From: CAZSCF01 sp964547585
GTDB taxonomy: Bacteria; Patescibacteriota; Minisyncoccia; Moranbacterales; UBA2206
DNA length: 50,723 bases
Direction of reading: 5' to 3'
Assembly: GCA_964547585.1 (NCBI GenBank)
Contig: CAZJOI010000004.1
Coordinates: forward strand, 1 to 50,723
In this document: positions 1-8,097 of the stretch, piece by piece
Position numbering within the stretch: position 1 is the first letter of the stretch
Layout: every line of letters starts with the position of its first letter
Made by a program: the position numbers and the translations under genes
The notes under the pieces: generated by a model
Database searches by the model: none
The model's input: the letters and a program-made list of their open reading frames with translations, nothing else
Told to the model about the DNA's origin: nothing

Positions 1-360
1 TTGGCTTATATCTGGCATTAGTGTTCTGTTGTTGGAGTGGGTATTTTCGGTCGGGAAGGTTTTTTGGGGTGGGATTACGGCATCAATGGGGGTTTCTTTT
101 GGGGAAACAAGAGAGTTCGTGATAATTGCACAAGAAACATCCTTAATGTCGCCTTGTACGTTGCGAAGCGCCCGTAAAATATAGAGTTTATACTTATTTT
201 CAAGCCATTCCTTGGCAAAGCCGTTGGGTACGCCAATACAAATGTGCCCATCTTTATTTGATAAAATGCAGGTGTTTTTAAACCAAGTAATAAAGTTAGC
301 CTTTGAAATAGAAATTTCTATTTCTCCGAGGGCTGCCTGCCAAAGTTCGTCATAAAGCAT
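1..360 (-). CDS. dnaA: Chromosomal replication initiator DnaA (N-terminal part)
   Basis: The minus-strand reading frame opens with ATG at 360 and is still open at the window edge, giving the first 120 residues. It begins MLYDELWQAALGEIE and continues with an ITWFKN segment and PNGFAKEWLENKY, which match DnaA domain I (the self-association and DnaB-contact domain), followed by a low-complexity linker. The AAA+ and DNA-binding domains lie outside the window. It is divergent from rpmH across a spacer with DnaA boxes, the common dnaA-oriC-rpmH arrangement. Its product would unwind the origin and may repress its own promoter. Confidence 0.9.
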   Translation of the reverse strand, partial: MLYDELWQAALGEIEISISKANFITWFKNTCILSNKDGHICIGVPNGFAKEWLENKYKLYILRALRNVQGDIKDVSCAIITNSLVSPKETPIDAVIPPQKTFPTENTHSNNRTLMPDISQ

Positions 361-392
361 AGTGGTAAAAAGATTTTTTAGCTGTAGTAAAA

Positions 393-398
393 AGTATA
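393..398 (-). promoter_or_regulatory. Probable dnaA promoter (extended -10)
   Basis: On the minus strand the sequence reads TGGTATACT, an extended -10 element, about 33 bases before the dnaA ATG. I see no good -35 hexamer. The A-tract and the DnaA boxes lie just upstream, compatible with DnaA autoregulation (inference). Confidence 0.45.
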
Positions 399-429
399 CC
401 AAAAAAAAAAGACAAAGACTAGGGCTCAA

Positions 430-461
430 AGTGGATAAAGATGTTGATAATTTGTTGATAG
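430..461 (+). other. DnaA-box cluster, probable oriC core
   Basis: Three DnaA-box-like 9-mers in the same orientation lie at 430-438 (AGTGGATAA), 442-450 (TGTTGATAA) and 453-461 (TGTTGATAG), spaced 11-12 bp, about one helical turn. They resemble the consensus TGTGGATAA with one or two changes. They sit between divergent dnaA and rpmH, in an AT-rich spacer. The rest of 361-593 holds only AT-rich sequence and weak promoter-like elements. Origin function is inferred from position and motifs. Confidence 0.7.
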
Positions 462-514
462 TGTTTTTTGGTGTTAAAGAGAATCAGTATAAACAGGCTC
501 AATGCTAGGAATAA

Positions 515-543
515 TTGACTAGTTGCTTAATAATTGGTAAGCT
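515..543 (+). promoter_or_regulatory. Possible promoter of the rpmH-rnpA-yidC-jag operon
   Basis: TTGACT at 515-520 is followed, after a 17-bp spacer, by TAAGCT at 538-543. The -35 is good and the -10 is poor. The location is right for transcription of rpmH and the genes after it. Confidence 0.3.
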
Positions 544-593
544 TTAAATTAGTTAAAGCGAGTTAACAAGGGGATAAATTTTTATTTAAACGT

Positions 594-731
594 ATGAGCC
601 AAACATATAAACCCAAGAGCGGTAAAAGAAAAAAGAAGCATGGCTTTAGAAAAAAAAGTCAAACTAAAAACGGGAAGAATGTCTTAAAGAGAAGAAGGCA
701 AAAAGGCAGAAAAAAACTAACTACCGTCTAG
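594..731 (+). CDS. rpmH: 50S ribosomal protein L34
   Basis: This 45-codon gene encodes a very basic protein with the L34 layout: an N-terminal YKPKSGKRKKKHGFR segment, a central KNGKNVLKRRR and a terminal KGRKKLTTV. L34 is a small protein of the large ribosomal subunit and is normally 44-47 residues, so it is full length. It is first in the conserved rpmH-rnpA-yidC-jag series, 50 bp before rnpA. An AAGG stretch lies about 20 bases upstream, too far for a typical ribosome binding site. Confidence 0.93.
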   Translation: MSQTYKPKSGKRKKKHGFRKKSQTKNGKNVLKRRRQKGRKKLTTV

Positions 732-781
732 TTCCTATAATAGTTTTGGACAAGAATGCTCAAAACTGTTGTTTAAAAGAG

Positions 782-1120
782 ATGTTTTTATTAAAAAACA
801 GACTAAGAAAAAAAGAAGAATTTGAAAATGTTTATAAAAAAGGGAAGTTTTCTTTATATGAAAATATTACTCTTAAGTTTGTTAAAAATAAACTAGGTTA
901 TTCTAGGGTAGGCCTTGTGGTAAGCGGAAAGTTTTCAAAAAAAGCTGTCGAGAGAAATAAGATAAAAAGACAGCTGGGCAATATTTTACAAAAAAATAAA
1001 TCTTTCTTGAGAGCTGGAATAGATATTGCGGTCATTCCGAAAAAAAAAGAAAAACTGACCTACCAAGAATTGCAAAAAAATACAGACGAAGCCCTTAAAA
1101 GAGCCAAAATAATTAGCTAA
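782..1120 (+). CDS. rnpA: Ribonuclease P protein component
   Basis: The 112-residue product starts MFLLKNRLRKKEEFENVYKK, the typical RnpA N-terminus, and contains RVGLVVSGKFSKKAVERNKIKRQ, matching the family's RNR signature region. It binds RNase P RNA for 5' maturation of tRNAs. The frame is also open from a TTG at 746, but the ATG at 782 aligns with known family starts, so I chose it. The gene lies between rpmH and yidC, as in most bacteria. Its RNA partner is not recognisable in this window. Confidence 0.92.
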   Translation: MFLLKNRLRKKEEFENVYKKGKFSLYENITLKFVKNKLGYSRVGLVVSGKFSKKAVERNKIKRQLGNILQKNKSFLRAGIDIAVIPKKKEKLTYQELQKNTDEALKRAKIIS

Positions 1121-1130
1121 AAATAAGAAA

Positions 1131-1925
1131 ATGATGGGAATTTTTGATTTATTTGTCTATAATCCTGTTTATAATTTATTGATTTTTGTTTATTCGGTCT
1201 TTTCTTTTCGTGACTTTGGGATAGCGATCGTTATTGTTACCTTGGTAATAAAATTTTTACTGATTCCTCTCAGTAAAAAACAAATTGAATCGCAAAAAAA
1301 GATGCAAGAACTTCAGCCAAAGATAAAAGAAGTTCAAGAAAAATATAAAAATGACAAGGAAAAGCAAAGCCGAACTCTTCTGGAGCTCTATAAGGAAAAC
1401 AAAACAAATCCTTTCTCTGGTTGCCTACCCTTGGTTGTACAATTGATTTTTTTAATTGCTATCTATAGAGTGCTTTTTAATATCTCAAGTGCCGGTCTTA
1501 AGGTTGATCTAGGCGCTTTATATTCTTTTGTCCCAGATCCAGGTCAAATCAATAAAATGTTTTTAGGGATAATTGATCTTTCTTCGACATTAAATATCAG
1601 CAATTTGGCATTTAGGGATGTGCCGCACATAATTCTTGTTTTGTTGGCTGCCGGTTCTCAGTATTTTCAGACCAAAATGCTCATGGTAACTAAAAAAGAA
1701 GAAAATAAAAACAAAAAACAAACCGATGGTAAACCAGATTTTTCAGAGATTATGACCAAGCAAATGCTCTATCTGGGGCCTCTTTTGACGCTTTTTATTG
1801 GGGTAAAGTTTCCGGCTGGGCTGGCCCTGTATTGGTTTATTTCTACGGGTTTTATGATAGCTCAGCAATATTATTTGACTAAAAATACTGAAAAAATCAC
1901 AAAAGTCGCGGATAAAAAAGGGTAA
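1131..1925 (+). CDS. yidC: Membrane protein insertase YidC/Oxa1 family
   Basis: The 264-residue protein has the short YidC form without the large periplasmic domain of Proteobacteria. Hydrophobic segments lie at about residues 10-50, 95-118, 165-178 and 215-245, and a charged helical hairpin (residues ~55-90, rich in K, E and Q) lies after the first. The motif FSGCLPLVVQLIFLIA before TM2 and GLALYWFIST near the end are typical. It inserts and folds inner-membrane proteins with or without SecYEG. It follows rnpA by 10 bp. Two in-frame ATGs (1131, 1134) are equally possible starts. Confidence 0.92.
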   Translation: MMGIFDLFVYNPVYNLLIFVYSVFSFRDFGIAIVIVTLVIKFLLIPLSKKQIESQKKMQELQPKIKEVQEKYKNDKEKQSRTLLELYKENKTNPFSGCLPLVVQLIFLIAIYRVLFNISSAGLKVDLGALYSFVPDPGQINKMFLGIIDLSSTLNISNLAFRDVPHIILVLLAAGSQYFQTKMLMVTKKEENKNKKQTDGKPDFSEIMTKQMLYLGPLLTLFIGVKFPAGLALYWFISTGFMIAQQYYLTKNTEKITKVADKKG

Positions 1926-1939
1926 CTGTTTAATTTGAA

Positions 1940-1966
1940 CCCCACATCTTTGAAAAAGATAAGGGG
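1940..1966 (+). promoter_or_regulatory. Hairpin in the yidC-jag spacer
   Basis: CCCC at 1940 pairs with GGGG at 1963-1966, and the inner ATCTT/AAGAT also pair. There is no T-run, so it is not a terminator. It ends 11 bases before the jag ATG and could affect jag translation (inference). Confidence 0.35.
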
Positions 1967-1977
1967 CAAGTAATCTC

Positions 1978-2472
1978 ATGAAAACTCAAGAACAAAAAGA
2001 TTTAACTGAAGATGTAATAAAAAAAACCATTCAGTCTCTTGTTGAAAAAATGGGCTTTTCTTGTGAAGCAGAGATAATTGAGGATCAAAATCAAGAAAGT
2101 ATTGAAAAAACCTTAATTTGTAATATAAAAACCAAGGAATCCAACTTTTTAATTGGACAATATGGTATAAACTTGCAATCCCTTCAGCACATTGGCAGAA
2201 TAATGATTAAACAAAAGATTGAGCAAAGAATCAACTTTATTTTAGATGTAAATTCATATCGGCAAGAAAAGAATTCCTCCATAATAAGATTGGCAACTGA
2301 AATGGCCGAGCAGGCTTTGTGCGAGAGAAGATCGGTTGTTCTGCGACCAATGTCTCCCTATGAAAGAAGGATTGTTCATCTGGAGTTAAGTAAAAACGAC
2401 CAGGTTAAGACAGAAAGCGTTGGAGAAGGAGAAAACAGAAAGGTCGTTATTAAGCCAGCCGATTTGGCTTAA
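1978..2472 (+). CDS. jag: Jag/KhpB RNA-binding protein (KH + R3H)
   Basis: The 164-residue protein has a KH-like domain (about residues 15-85, with LIGQYGINLQSLQHIGR resembling the GxxG loop) and a C-terminal R3H domain (about 95-160) containing RRSVVLRPMSPYERRIVH. Jag/KhpB proteins bind RNA and are usually encoded directly after yidC, as here. The N-terminal Jag_N domain of Firmicutes is missing, which is usual in reduced genomes. It ends 23 bp before the flippase gene. Confidence 0.9.
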   Translation: MKTQEQKDLTEDVIKKTIQSLVEKMGFSCEAEIIEDQNQESIEKTLICNIKTKESNFLIGQYGINLQSLQHIGRIMIKQKIEQRINFILDVNSYRQEKNSSIIRLATEMAEQALCERRSVVLRPMSPYERRIVHLELSKNDQVKTESVGEGENRKVVIKPADLA

Positions 2473-2495
2473 TTGTCTTTTGATAAAATATACTT

Positions 2496-3938
2496 ATGGC
2501 AGTAGCTAAAAAAATAGCTTATAACGTAGTTGTTAGTAGTGTTTCCAAGGCGCTAGCAACTGTTTTAGCGCTTGTTTCAATTGGATTTATCACGCGCTAC
2601 TTGGGCAAAGAGGGGTTTGGAGACTATGCTACTCTCTTGGCATTCCTGGCCTTTTTTACGGCCATTGCCGATCTGGGACTTTATCATATTTCGACTCGAG
2701 AAATTTCACGGGTTGGGGCTAATGAAGAAAAAGTAATTGGAAATATTTTTTCTTTAAGATTAATTGCGTCTCTTTTTGTGGTGATTATTTCTCCGATAAT
2801 AATTTTCTTTTTGCCATACCCGCTTATAGTTAAGCAGGGTATTTTTATTGTGGCGCTTTCTTTTTTGTTTTCTTCCTCCTACCAAATGCTTAATGGCGTT
2901 TTTCAGAAAAATTTGGCCATGGATAGAGTTGTTTTGGCGGAGCTTATTGGAAAGATTATTCAGGTTATAGTTATTATTATATCGGTTAAGCTTAAGCTGA
3001 GTTTGCTTTGGATTATTTCTTCTCTGCTCTGCTATATGATTGTGAGCTTTTCTATTGTATTTTTTTGGTCGAAAAGATATATTCGATTTAAGCTGCAATT
3101 TGATTTCGATTATTGGAAGGATTTTTTAAAGGAGTCCTTGCCAATGGGCGCGGTGGCCATTATTACTTTTATGTATTTTAAAATGGATACCCTTATGCTT
3201 TCTTTTATGAAGAGCAATGCAGACGTGGGTATTTATAATGCGGCTTATAAGGTTTTGGAAAATATAACCTTTTTTCCGGCTATGGTGGCGGGACTAATGA
3301 TGCCAATTTTTTCCAAAAACATATTTTTAAACAGAAAAGAGTTTGAAATTGTTGCCAACAAAACATTTAAGTTCTTTCTTGTGATTGTCATTCCTCTGAT
3401 TGTCGGTGTTCTTTTTTTGTCAGATGGAGTTATCGGAGTTATTAGTGGGTCGGGTTTTTCGGAATCGGCTAGTGTTCTGCGAATTTTGGTTTTTGCGTTA
3501 GCACTCATATTTTTCGGGCATTTTTTTAATATAATTTTAATTGTAGGAAATTTGCAAAAAAAACTTATGTTGATTTTATCTTTGGCGGCAGTAGTCAATA
3601 TTTCTTTAAATTATTTTTTCATTCCCAAATTTTCTTATCTGGCTTCGGCTTGGACCTCAGTTTTAACAGAACTTATTGTGGTTATTTTTACAGCGATAAT
3701 GGTCTTTATTAAAATTAAATATTTTCCTCGAGTCGAAAAAATTTGGGGGCTTCTTTTGGCGGGCATTTTAATGGGGGTATTTTTAGCAGTTTTTAGAAAC
3801 CTTAACTTCTTTGTGCTTATTTTGAGTAGCACGGCCATATACTTTGTCTTTATTTGGATTTTTGATGTTGTAAAAACTTCTGAAATAATTAGCTTAATTA
3901 GTAAAAAAGGGATACAAGAATATGAAGAGTTGTCCTAA
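2496..3938 (+). CDS. Polysaccharide flippase (Wzx/MOP superfamily)
   Basis: This 480-residue protein has about 12-14 hydrophobic helices spread over its length and opens with a MOP-type segment containing FITRYLGKEGFGDYATL. That segment, with the following YHISTREISR, is typical of RfbX/Wzx-type lipid-linked oligosaccharide flippases. It should move undecaprenyl-linked repeat units across the cytoplasmic membrane. It heads a five-gene plus-strand locus with two glycosyltransferases and two ligase/polymerase-like proteins, and its 3' end overlaps the next gene by 17 bp. The linked substrate is unknown. Confidence 0.85.
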   Translation: MAVAKKIAYNVVVSSVSKALATVLALVSIGFITRYLGKEGFGDYATLLAFLAFFTAIADLGLYHISTREISRVGANEEKVIGNIFSLRLIASLFVVIISPIIIFFLPYPLIVKQGIFIVALSFLFSSSYQMLNGVFQKNLAMDRVVLAELIGKIIQVIVIIISVKLKLSLLWIISSLLCYMIVSFSIVFFWSKRYIRFKLQFDFDYWKDFLKESLPMGAVAIITFMYFKMDTLMLSFMKSNADVGIYNAAYKVLENITFFPAMVAGLMMPIFSKNIFLNRKEFEIVANKTFKFFLVIVIPLIVGVLFLSDGVIGVISGSGFSESASVLRILVFALALIFFGHFFNIILIVGNLQKKLMLILSLAAVVNISLNYFFIPKFSYLASAWTSVLTELIVVIFTAIMVFIKIKYFPRVEKIWGLLLAGILMGVFLAVFRNLNFFVLILSSTAIYFVFIWIFDVVKTSEIISLISKKGIQEYEELS

Positions 3939-4797
3939 GGTGTTTATTGTGATTTTAAATTATAATGGCAAGAATGTAATTAAAAAATGTTTGACCAGTG
4001 TTTTTAAGATTGATTATCCTAACTTCGAAGTCGTCATTGTGGATAATAATTCCACAGATGGGTCCTTTGAAATTGCCAAAAGTACTTTTTCCAAGGCAAG
4101 CTTTATCAAAAATGAAGAAAATCTTGGTTTTTCTGCTGGCAATAATAGGGGCATTCGCTTTGCTATTGAAAGAATGGCAGACTACGTGCTTGTTTTAAAC
4201 CCAGATACGGAGGTTGAAAAAGATTTTTTAAAAAAGCTTATAGACGAGGGAGAAAAAAATAGCCAAACGGGCATCTTAAGCCCTGTAATTTTTAAAGGAG
4301 AAACGAAAGAAGTCTGGTTTTCTGGAGGGACAATAAGTTGGCTAAGAATGAAATCCATACACGAAAAGGACATAAAGAAAAAAGAAAGCTACGAAACAGA
4401 ATTTCTAACTGGTTGTGCAATGCTGATTAAGGCAGAGGTTTTTAAAAAAAACGGTCTTTTCGATGAAAACTTCTTTCTTTATTGGGAGGATGCTGATTTT
4501 AGTCGAAGAGCTTGGAATACTGGATTTAAAAACGTAGTTGTGTCCACTAGCTGGATTTATCATTCCGAAGAAAGCGAAAAAAATAATAAAAACAAAGTTT
4601 ATTGGTTAGTTTTTTCTGGGCTACTTTTTTTTAGAAAAAACACTCCTTCCTTTTTGCGATTGTGGATATCCGTTTTTGTTTTTTTGCGAAAGATTAAAAA
4701 CAAAAGCGACATTTTAAGAAGAAAAGGAAATCAGGAGGTTTCTAGGATGGTGCAAAGTGCTTATGTTGATTTTGATAAAGCAAAAGACGGTTTTTAG
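3922..4797 (+). CDS. GT2-family glycosyltransferase
   Basis: The 291-residue protein has a GT-A fold: VFIVILNYNGKNVI at the N-terminus, VDNNSTDGS at about residue 36, a DXD-like NPDTEVEKDF near 93, and ED-containing WEDADFSRRAW near 190. It resembles rhamnosyltransferase-like family 2 enzymes that transfer a sugar from a nucleotide donor onto a lipid-linked glycan at the cytoplasmic face. Its start lies inside the flippase gene, which indicates translational coupling. The sugar and acceptor cannot be read from the sequence. A basic, hydrophobic C-terminal part may associate with the membrane. Confidence 0.88.
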   Translation: MKSCPKVFIVILNYNGKNVIKKCLTSVFKIDYPNFEVVIVDNNSTDGSFEIAKSTFSKASFIKNEENLGFSAGNNRGIRFAIERMADYVLVLNPDTEVEKDFLKKLIDEGEKNSQTGILSPVIFKGETKEVWFSGGTISWLRMKSIHEKDIKKKESYETEFLTGCAMLIKAEVFKKNGLFDENFFLYWEDADFSRRAWNTGFKNVVVSTSWIYHSEESEKNNKNKVYWLVFSGLLFFRKNTPSFLRLWISVFVFLRKIKNKSDILRRKGNQEVSRMVQSAYVDFDKAKDGF

Positions 4798-4798
4798 G

Positions 4799-4846
4799 AC
4801 ATTACTTTCTCGGGATACAGGATGATTTTTTGGCAAGTAGTAATGT
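4799..4846. repeat. Inverted repeat between two glycosyltransferase genes
   Basis: ACATTACT at 4799-4806 and AGTAATGT at 4839-4846 are exact inverted copies within the only gap of this operon. There is no adjacent T-run, so termination is doubtful. Confidence 0.35.
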
Positions 4847-4876
4847 TTAGAAATAAAACTAGAAAAAACTCTTTTT

Positions 4877-5665
4877 ATGGCTGAAAAAATATCTATCATC
4901 GTTATAAATTATAAAAGCAAAAAAAATCTTTTGCTGTGCCTTAAGTCTTTGGAGAAGTTTTTAATAGGGCTTAGCTATGAAATTATTATAGTTAATAATG
5001 ATAAGGAGGAATCTTTAGGCGAAATCAGGGAAAGTTTTTCCGAAGTTAAAATAATAGAACAAAATAAAAACATTGGCTTTGGTTGTGCGGTCAATGCGGG
5101 AGCTAAAATAGCTGAAGGAGAGATTCTTTTTTTTCTAAATCCAGATACAGAGATGGTTGCAGGTAAATTACAGGACATTGGGAATCAATTTATTGACAAT
5201 GAAAACGCAGGTATTTTGGGTTGCCGGATAGTTGACGCAAGAGGCCAAACTCAACCCTGGATCTCTGGAGTGAAAAAAGATTTTTGGGATCTTTTGAAAA
5301 ATAATTTAGGACTGAGAAAAAGTCAAAAAATATGGGAGGCTCGGAAAAAAATCGAAGCTGACTGGGTGGCTGCGACAGCTATGTTTATAAAGAAAGATTT
5401 GTTTGATAGACTAGGGGGCTTTGATGAAAATATTTTTATATACTTTGAGGATGTAGATCTTTGCGAAAGAGCTCGAGGTCTGGGCAAAAAAGTGATCTAC
5501 TTTCCTGAGTTCGTGGTCAAGCACATAAGCGGCGCAAGCTTCGAAAACAAAAAAAATCAAAAAAGATATTATCATATTTCTCAAGAATATTTTTTTCAAA
5601 AGCATTGTCAAAAATGGGAAGCAACTATTATTAAACTGATTGGCAAAATATTCTATGCTCTATAA
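4877..5665 (+). CDS. GT2-family glycosyltransferase
   Basis: This 262-residue family 2 glycosyltransferase carries IIVINYKSKKNL at the start, IIIVNNDKEES near residue 37, the phrase NIGFGCAVNAGAK near 66, a DXD-like NPDTEM near 92 and FEDVDLCERARGLG near 190. It is related to, but clearly different from, the preceding glycosyltransferase, suggesting they add different sugars. Its stop overlaps the start of the following O-antigen-ligase-like gene, consistent with co-translation. Donor and acceptor are unknown. Confidence 0.88.
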   Translation: MAEKISIIVINYKSKKNLLLCLKSLEKFLIGLSYEIIIVNNDKEESLGEIRESFSEVKIIEQNKNIGFGCAVNAGAKIAEGEILFFLNPDTEMVAGKLQDIGNQFIDNENAGILGCRIVDARGQTQPWISGVKKDFWDLLKNNLGLRKSQKIWEARKKIEADWVAATAMFIKKDLFDRLGGFDENIFIYFEDVDLCERARGLGKKVIYFPEFVVKHISGASFENKKNQKRYYHISQEYFFQKHCQKWEATIIKLIGKIFYAL

Positions 5666-6914
5666 ACTTTTTTTAATTCTTTGCATCTTACTTCCTTTTC
5701 AGATAGCGCTTAATCCGACAGAGGGAGTTGACTTAGCTTCTGTTAGAATTTTTGTTTTATTGCTTTTCTTTTCCTGTTTGGCAGAAGGATTAAAAAACAA
5801 AAAACTAAAAATTCCATTTAACATTAGAACTGGACTAATTTTTTCCTTTCTTTTTTTGAACACATTTTCAGTTTTTGTAGCCAGAAACAGTGATTGGTCA
5901 ATTCGAAAGTTAATGTTTCTTTTTTCCATTTTTCCTATTTATTTTGTGGCAGTATATTTAATAAACAGCAAAAAAAGATTGGTTACTGCTACCAAGTGGA
6001 TTGTTTCTGGTGGAACGCTGGTGGCCTTTTTAGGTATAGCTCAGTTTTTAGCACAGTTTGTTTTTGGTCTAGAGCGTGTTTATAAATTCTGGGCGGACCA
6101 CATAATCGTGCCCTTTTTGGGAAAGACGTTTGCCCTAGCAGTTTTGCAAAATCCTAGCTGGTTAGTCAATATTTCAGGGAAGACTTATTTGCGGTCCACA
6201 GCTACCTTCCCAGACCCTCATATGCTGTCTTTTTTTCTGGGAATTATTTTATCTTTGGCTCTGACTCTTTTTTTAGTAGAGAAGAAAAAATTTTTTTATG
6301 GTTCTATTTCTCTTGTTTTAGTAATTGCGGATATGTTAACTTTTTCGAGGGGTGGATATTTAGGAATAGCCATTGGCATAATTTTTTTGGTAGTTTTTTT
6401 CTGGAAAAGAATTGATTTGCGAATGAGAATAATCTTTATTGCCATTTGTTTTTTGGTCGGGTTGATCTCGACAATTCCTAATCCGATTTCTGGAAGATAT
6501 GCTTCTATTTTTAATCTTAGGGAAGGTTCGAATATGGGGCGAATCGAGATTTGGCAAAAAACACTTAGTATAATCGAAAATAAGCCCTGGCTAGGTGTTG
6601 GCATTGGTAATTATTCTCTTGAAATAAAGCCTACAGCGGCCTACAGGGAGCCTTTCTATGCCCACAACACATATTTGGACATAGCAGCCGAAACGGGTGT
6701 AGGTAACGCATTTGTTTGGATTGGCATTCTCTTTCTTTTTTGGCGAGCTTTTAAAAGAAAAGCTCAAAAAGAAGTGTTCTTTTTGGGTCCAGCACTAGCC
6801 ATTGTTATTTTTGCTACACACTCATTGGTTGAAACAGCCATATATTCCTCCACCGTCCTAGTTTTGTTTTTGATTGTTCTTAGTTTTAGTAATATTAAAT
6901 CAGATGAAGCTTAG
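5655..6914 (+). CDS. O-antigen ligase/polymerase-like membrane protein (Wzy_C)
   Basis: A protein of about 419 residues with ten or more hydrophobic segments and a large loop containing GRIEIWQKTLSIIENKPWLG, GVGIGNYS and HNTYLDIAAETG, the Wzy_C/WaaL-type signature. Such proteins join or polymerise lipid-linked glycans outside the membrane. The frame is also open from a TTG at 5640; I prefer the ATG at 5655, which overlaps the previous gene by 11 bp. A second member of the family follows directly, so one may act as polymerase and the other as ligase (inference). Confidence 0.82.
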   Translation: MLYKLFLILCILLPFQIALNPTEGVDLASVRIFVLLLFFSCLAEGLKNKKLKIPFNIRTGLIFSFLFLNTFSVFVARNSDWSIRKLMFLFSIFPIYFVAVYLINSKKRLVTATKWIVSGGTLVAFLGIAQFLAQFVFGLERVYKFWADHIIVPFLGKTFALAVLQNPSWLVNISGKTYLRSTATFPDPHMLSFFLGIILSLALTLFLVEKKKFFYGSISLVLVIADMLTFSRGGYLGIAIGIIFLVVFFWKRIDLRMRIIFIAICFLVGLISTIPNPISGRYASIFNLREGSNMGRIEIWQKTLSIIENKPWLGVGIGNYSLEIKPTAAYREPFYAHNTYLDIAAETGVGNAFVWIGILFLFWRAFKRKAQKEVFFLGPALAIVIFATHSLVETAIYSSTVLVLFLIVLSFSNIKSDEA

Positions 6915-8097
6915 TGTAATTAAAAAAAATTATTTAGAAAGAGTTAATTTGGAAAATTGGCTATGCCTTTCTATTTTTTTGTTGCCAACTTATCTGATAA
7001 AGGTGGATATTTTTATTTTTCCAACAAATATTTTAGAAATTATAATAGCCGTCGGATTTTTTTGGTGGTTTTTAGATAGAAAGCACACCTTCTCTTTCAG
7101 AACTGCGCAGATAAAGTATACAAAATATCTGCTGCCACTGGGATTAATTTTCTTTGGGTTAATCACAGGGACTATTTTAAGTGGAAATTATCGTGTGGGC
7201 CTGGGCATAATTAAAGGCTGGTTTATTTTTCCTCTTTTGTTTTTGTTCGTTTCCTCGGAGATTCTAGATAGCCAAAAATTGAAAAGGCTTTTCCAATGGT
7301 TTTATTTTTCAGCTCTAACAATTGCCTTGGTCTCCGTTGGCTATTGGTTTTTTGGCCAAATGACATTTGATGCCAGGCTCAAGGCTGTTTTTAATTCTCC
7401 TAATTACTTGGCAATGTATTTGTCGCCAGCTATAGCCATTGGGTTGGTCTTATTTCGAGAAAATAAAAAATTCTATTTTGCGTCGCTGGGCTTGATTTTT
7501 TTAGTCATTTTTTTTACTTATTCTTTTTCTGCTTGGATAGCAGTTGCCGCTTCTTCCATAGTGACCATTTTTTTGACTAAGGGAGTCAGCAAAAGAACTT
7601 TATGTGGGTTAGCTGGTATTATTTTATTTATTTTAATTTCATTTTTTGTTTTTGAATTAAAAAATAAAAAAGTGCAAGATGTTGTTTCTTTTTCTGAACG
7701 ATCTTCTGTGTCTTCACGATTAATGATATGGAGGACGGCCGAAAAATTGATTCAAGATAATGTTTTTTGGGGAATTGGCCCCGGAAACTTCCAAAATAAA
7801 TATTTGGAATATCAAAAATTTTACCCACCCTATTTGGAGTGGGCGGTTCCGCACCCGCACAATATATTTTTGGCTTTTTGGCTCTATTCTGGGATAACTG
7901 GGCTTTTTGGTTTTTTGTTTTTGTTGAGCATCTTCTTCAGAGAATTTTTTAAAGAACAAAAAAACGCCCTAAAGTTTATGGCGTTGGGTATGATGATTAT
8001 TTTTCTTGTCCAAGGTCTTGCGGATACGACTTACTTTAAAAATGATTTGGCAATAATTTTTTGGTTAGCTTGCTTGGGGATGATGAAAAAACTATAG
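6904..8097 (+). CDS. Second O-antigen ligase/polymerase-like membrane protein
   Basis: About 397 residues with many hydrophobic helices and a Wzy_C-like loop: SRLMIWRTAEKLIQDN, WGIGPGNFQNKY and HPHNIFLAFWLYSG. It pairs with the preceding protein of the same superfamily at low similarity. The frame is open from a TTG at 6874, but the ATG at 6904 overlaps the upstream stop by 11 bp in the way the other genes of this locus do, so I took it. It ends the polysaccharide locus, and its last codons overlap the convergent gene at 8092 by 6 bp, with no terminator between them. Confidence 0.8.
   Translation: MKLSVIKKNYLERVNLENWLCLSIFLLPTYLIKVDIFIFPTNILEIIIAVGFFWWFLDRKHTFSFRTAQIKYTKYLLPLGLIFFGLITGTILSGNYRVGLGIIKGWFIFPLLFLFVSSEILDSQKLKRLFQWFYFSALTIALVSVGYWFFGQMTFDARLKAVFNSPNYLAMYLSPAIAIGLVLFRENKKFYFASLGLIFLVIFFTYSFSAWIAVAASSIVTIFLTKGVSKRTLCGLAGIILFILISFFVFELKNKKVQDVVSFSERSSVSSRLMIWRTAEKLIQDNVFWGIGPGNFQNKYLEYQKFYPPYLEWAVPHPHNIFLAFWLYSGITGLFGFLFLLSIFFREFFKEQKNALKFMALGMMIIFLVQGLADTTYFKNDLAIIFWLACLGMMKKL

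Noticed and set aside
2760..3098. Antisense 112-codon frame within the flippase gene
   Set aside because: The sense-strand gene is a clear membrane protein; the antisense product is a low-complexity Asn/Lys/Arg shadow.
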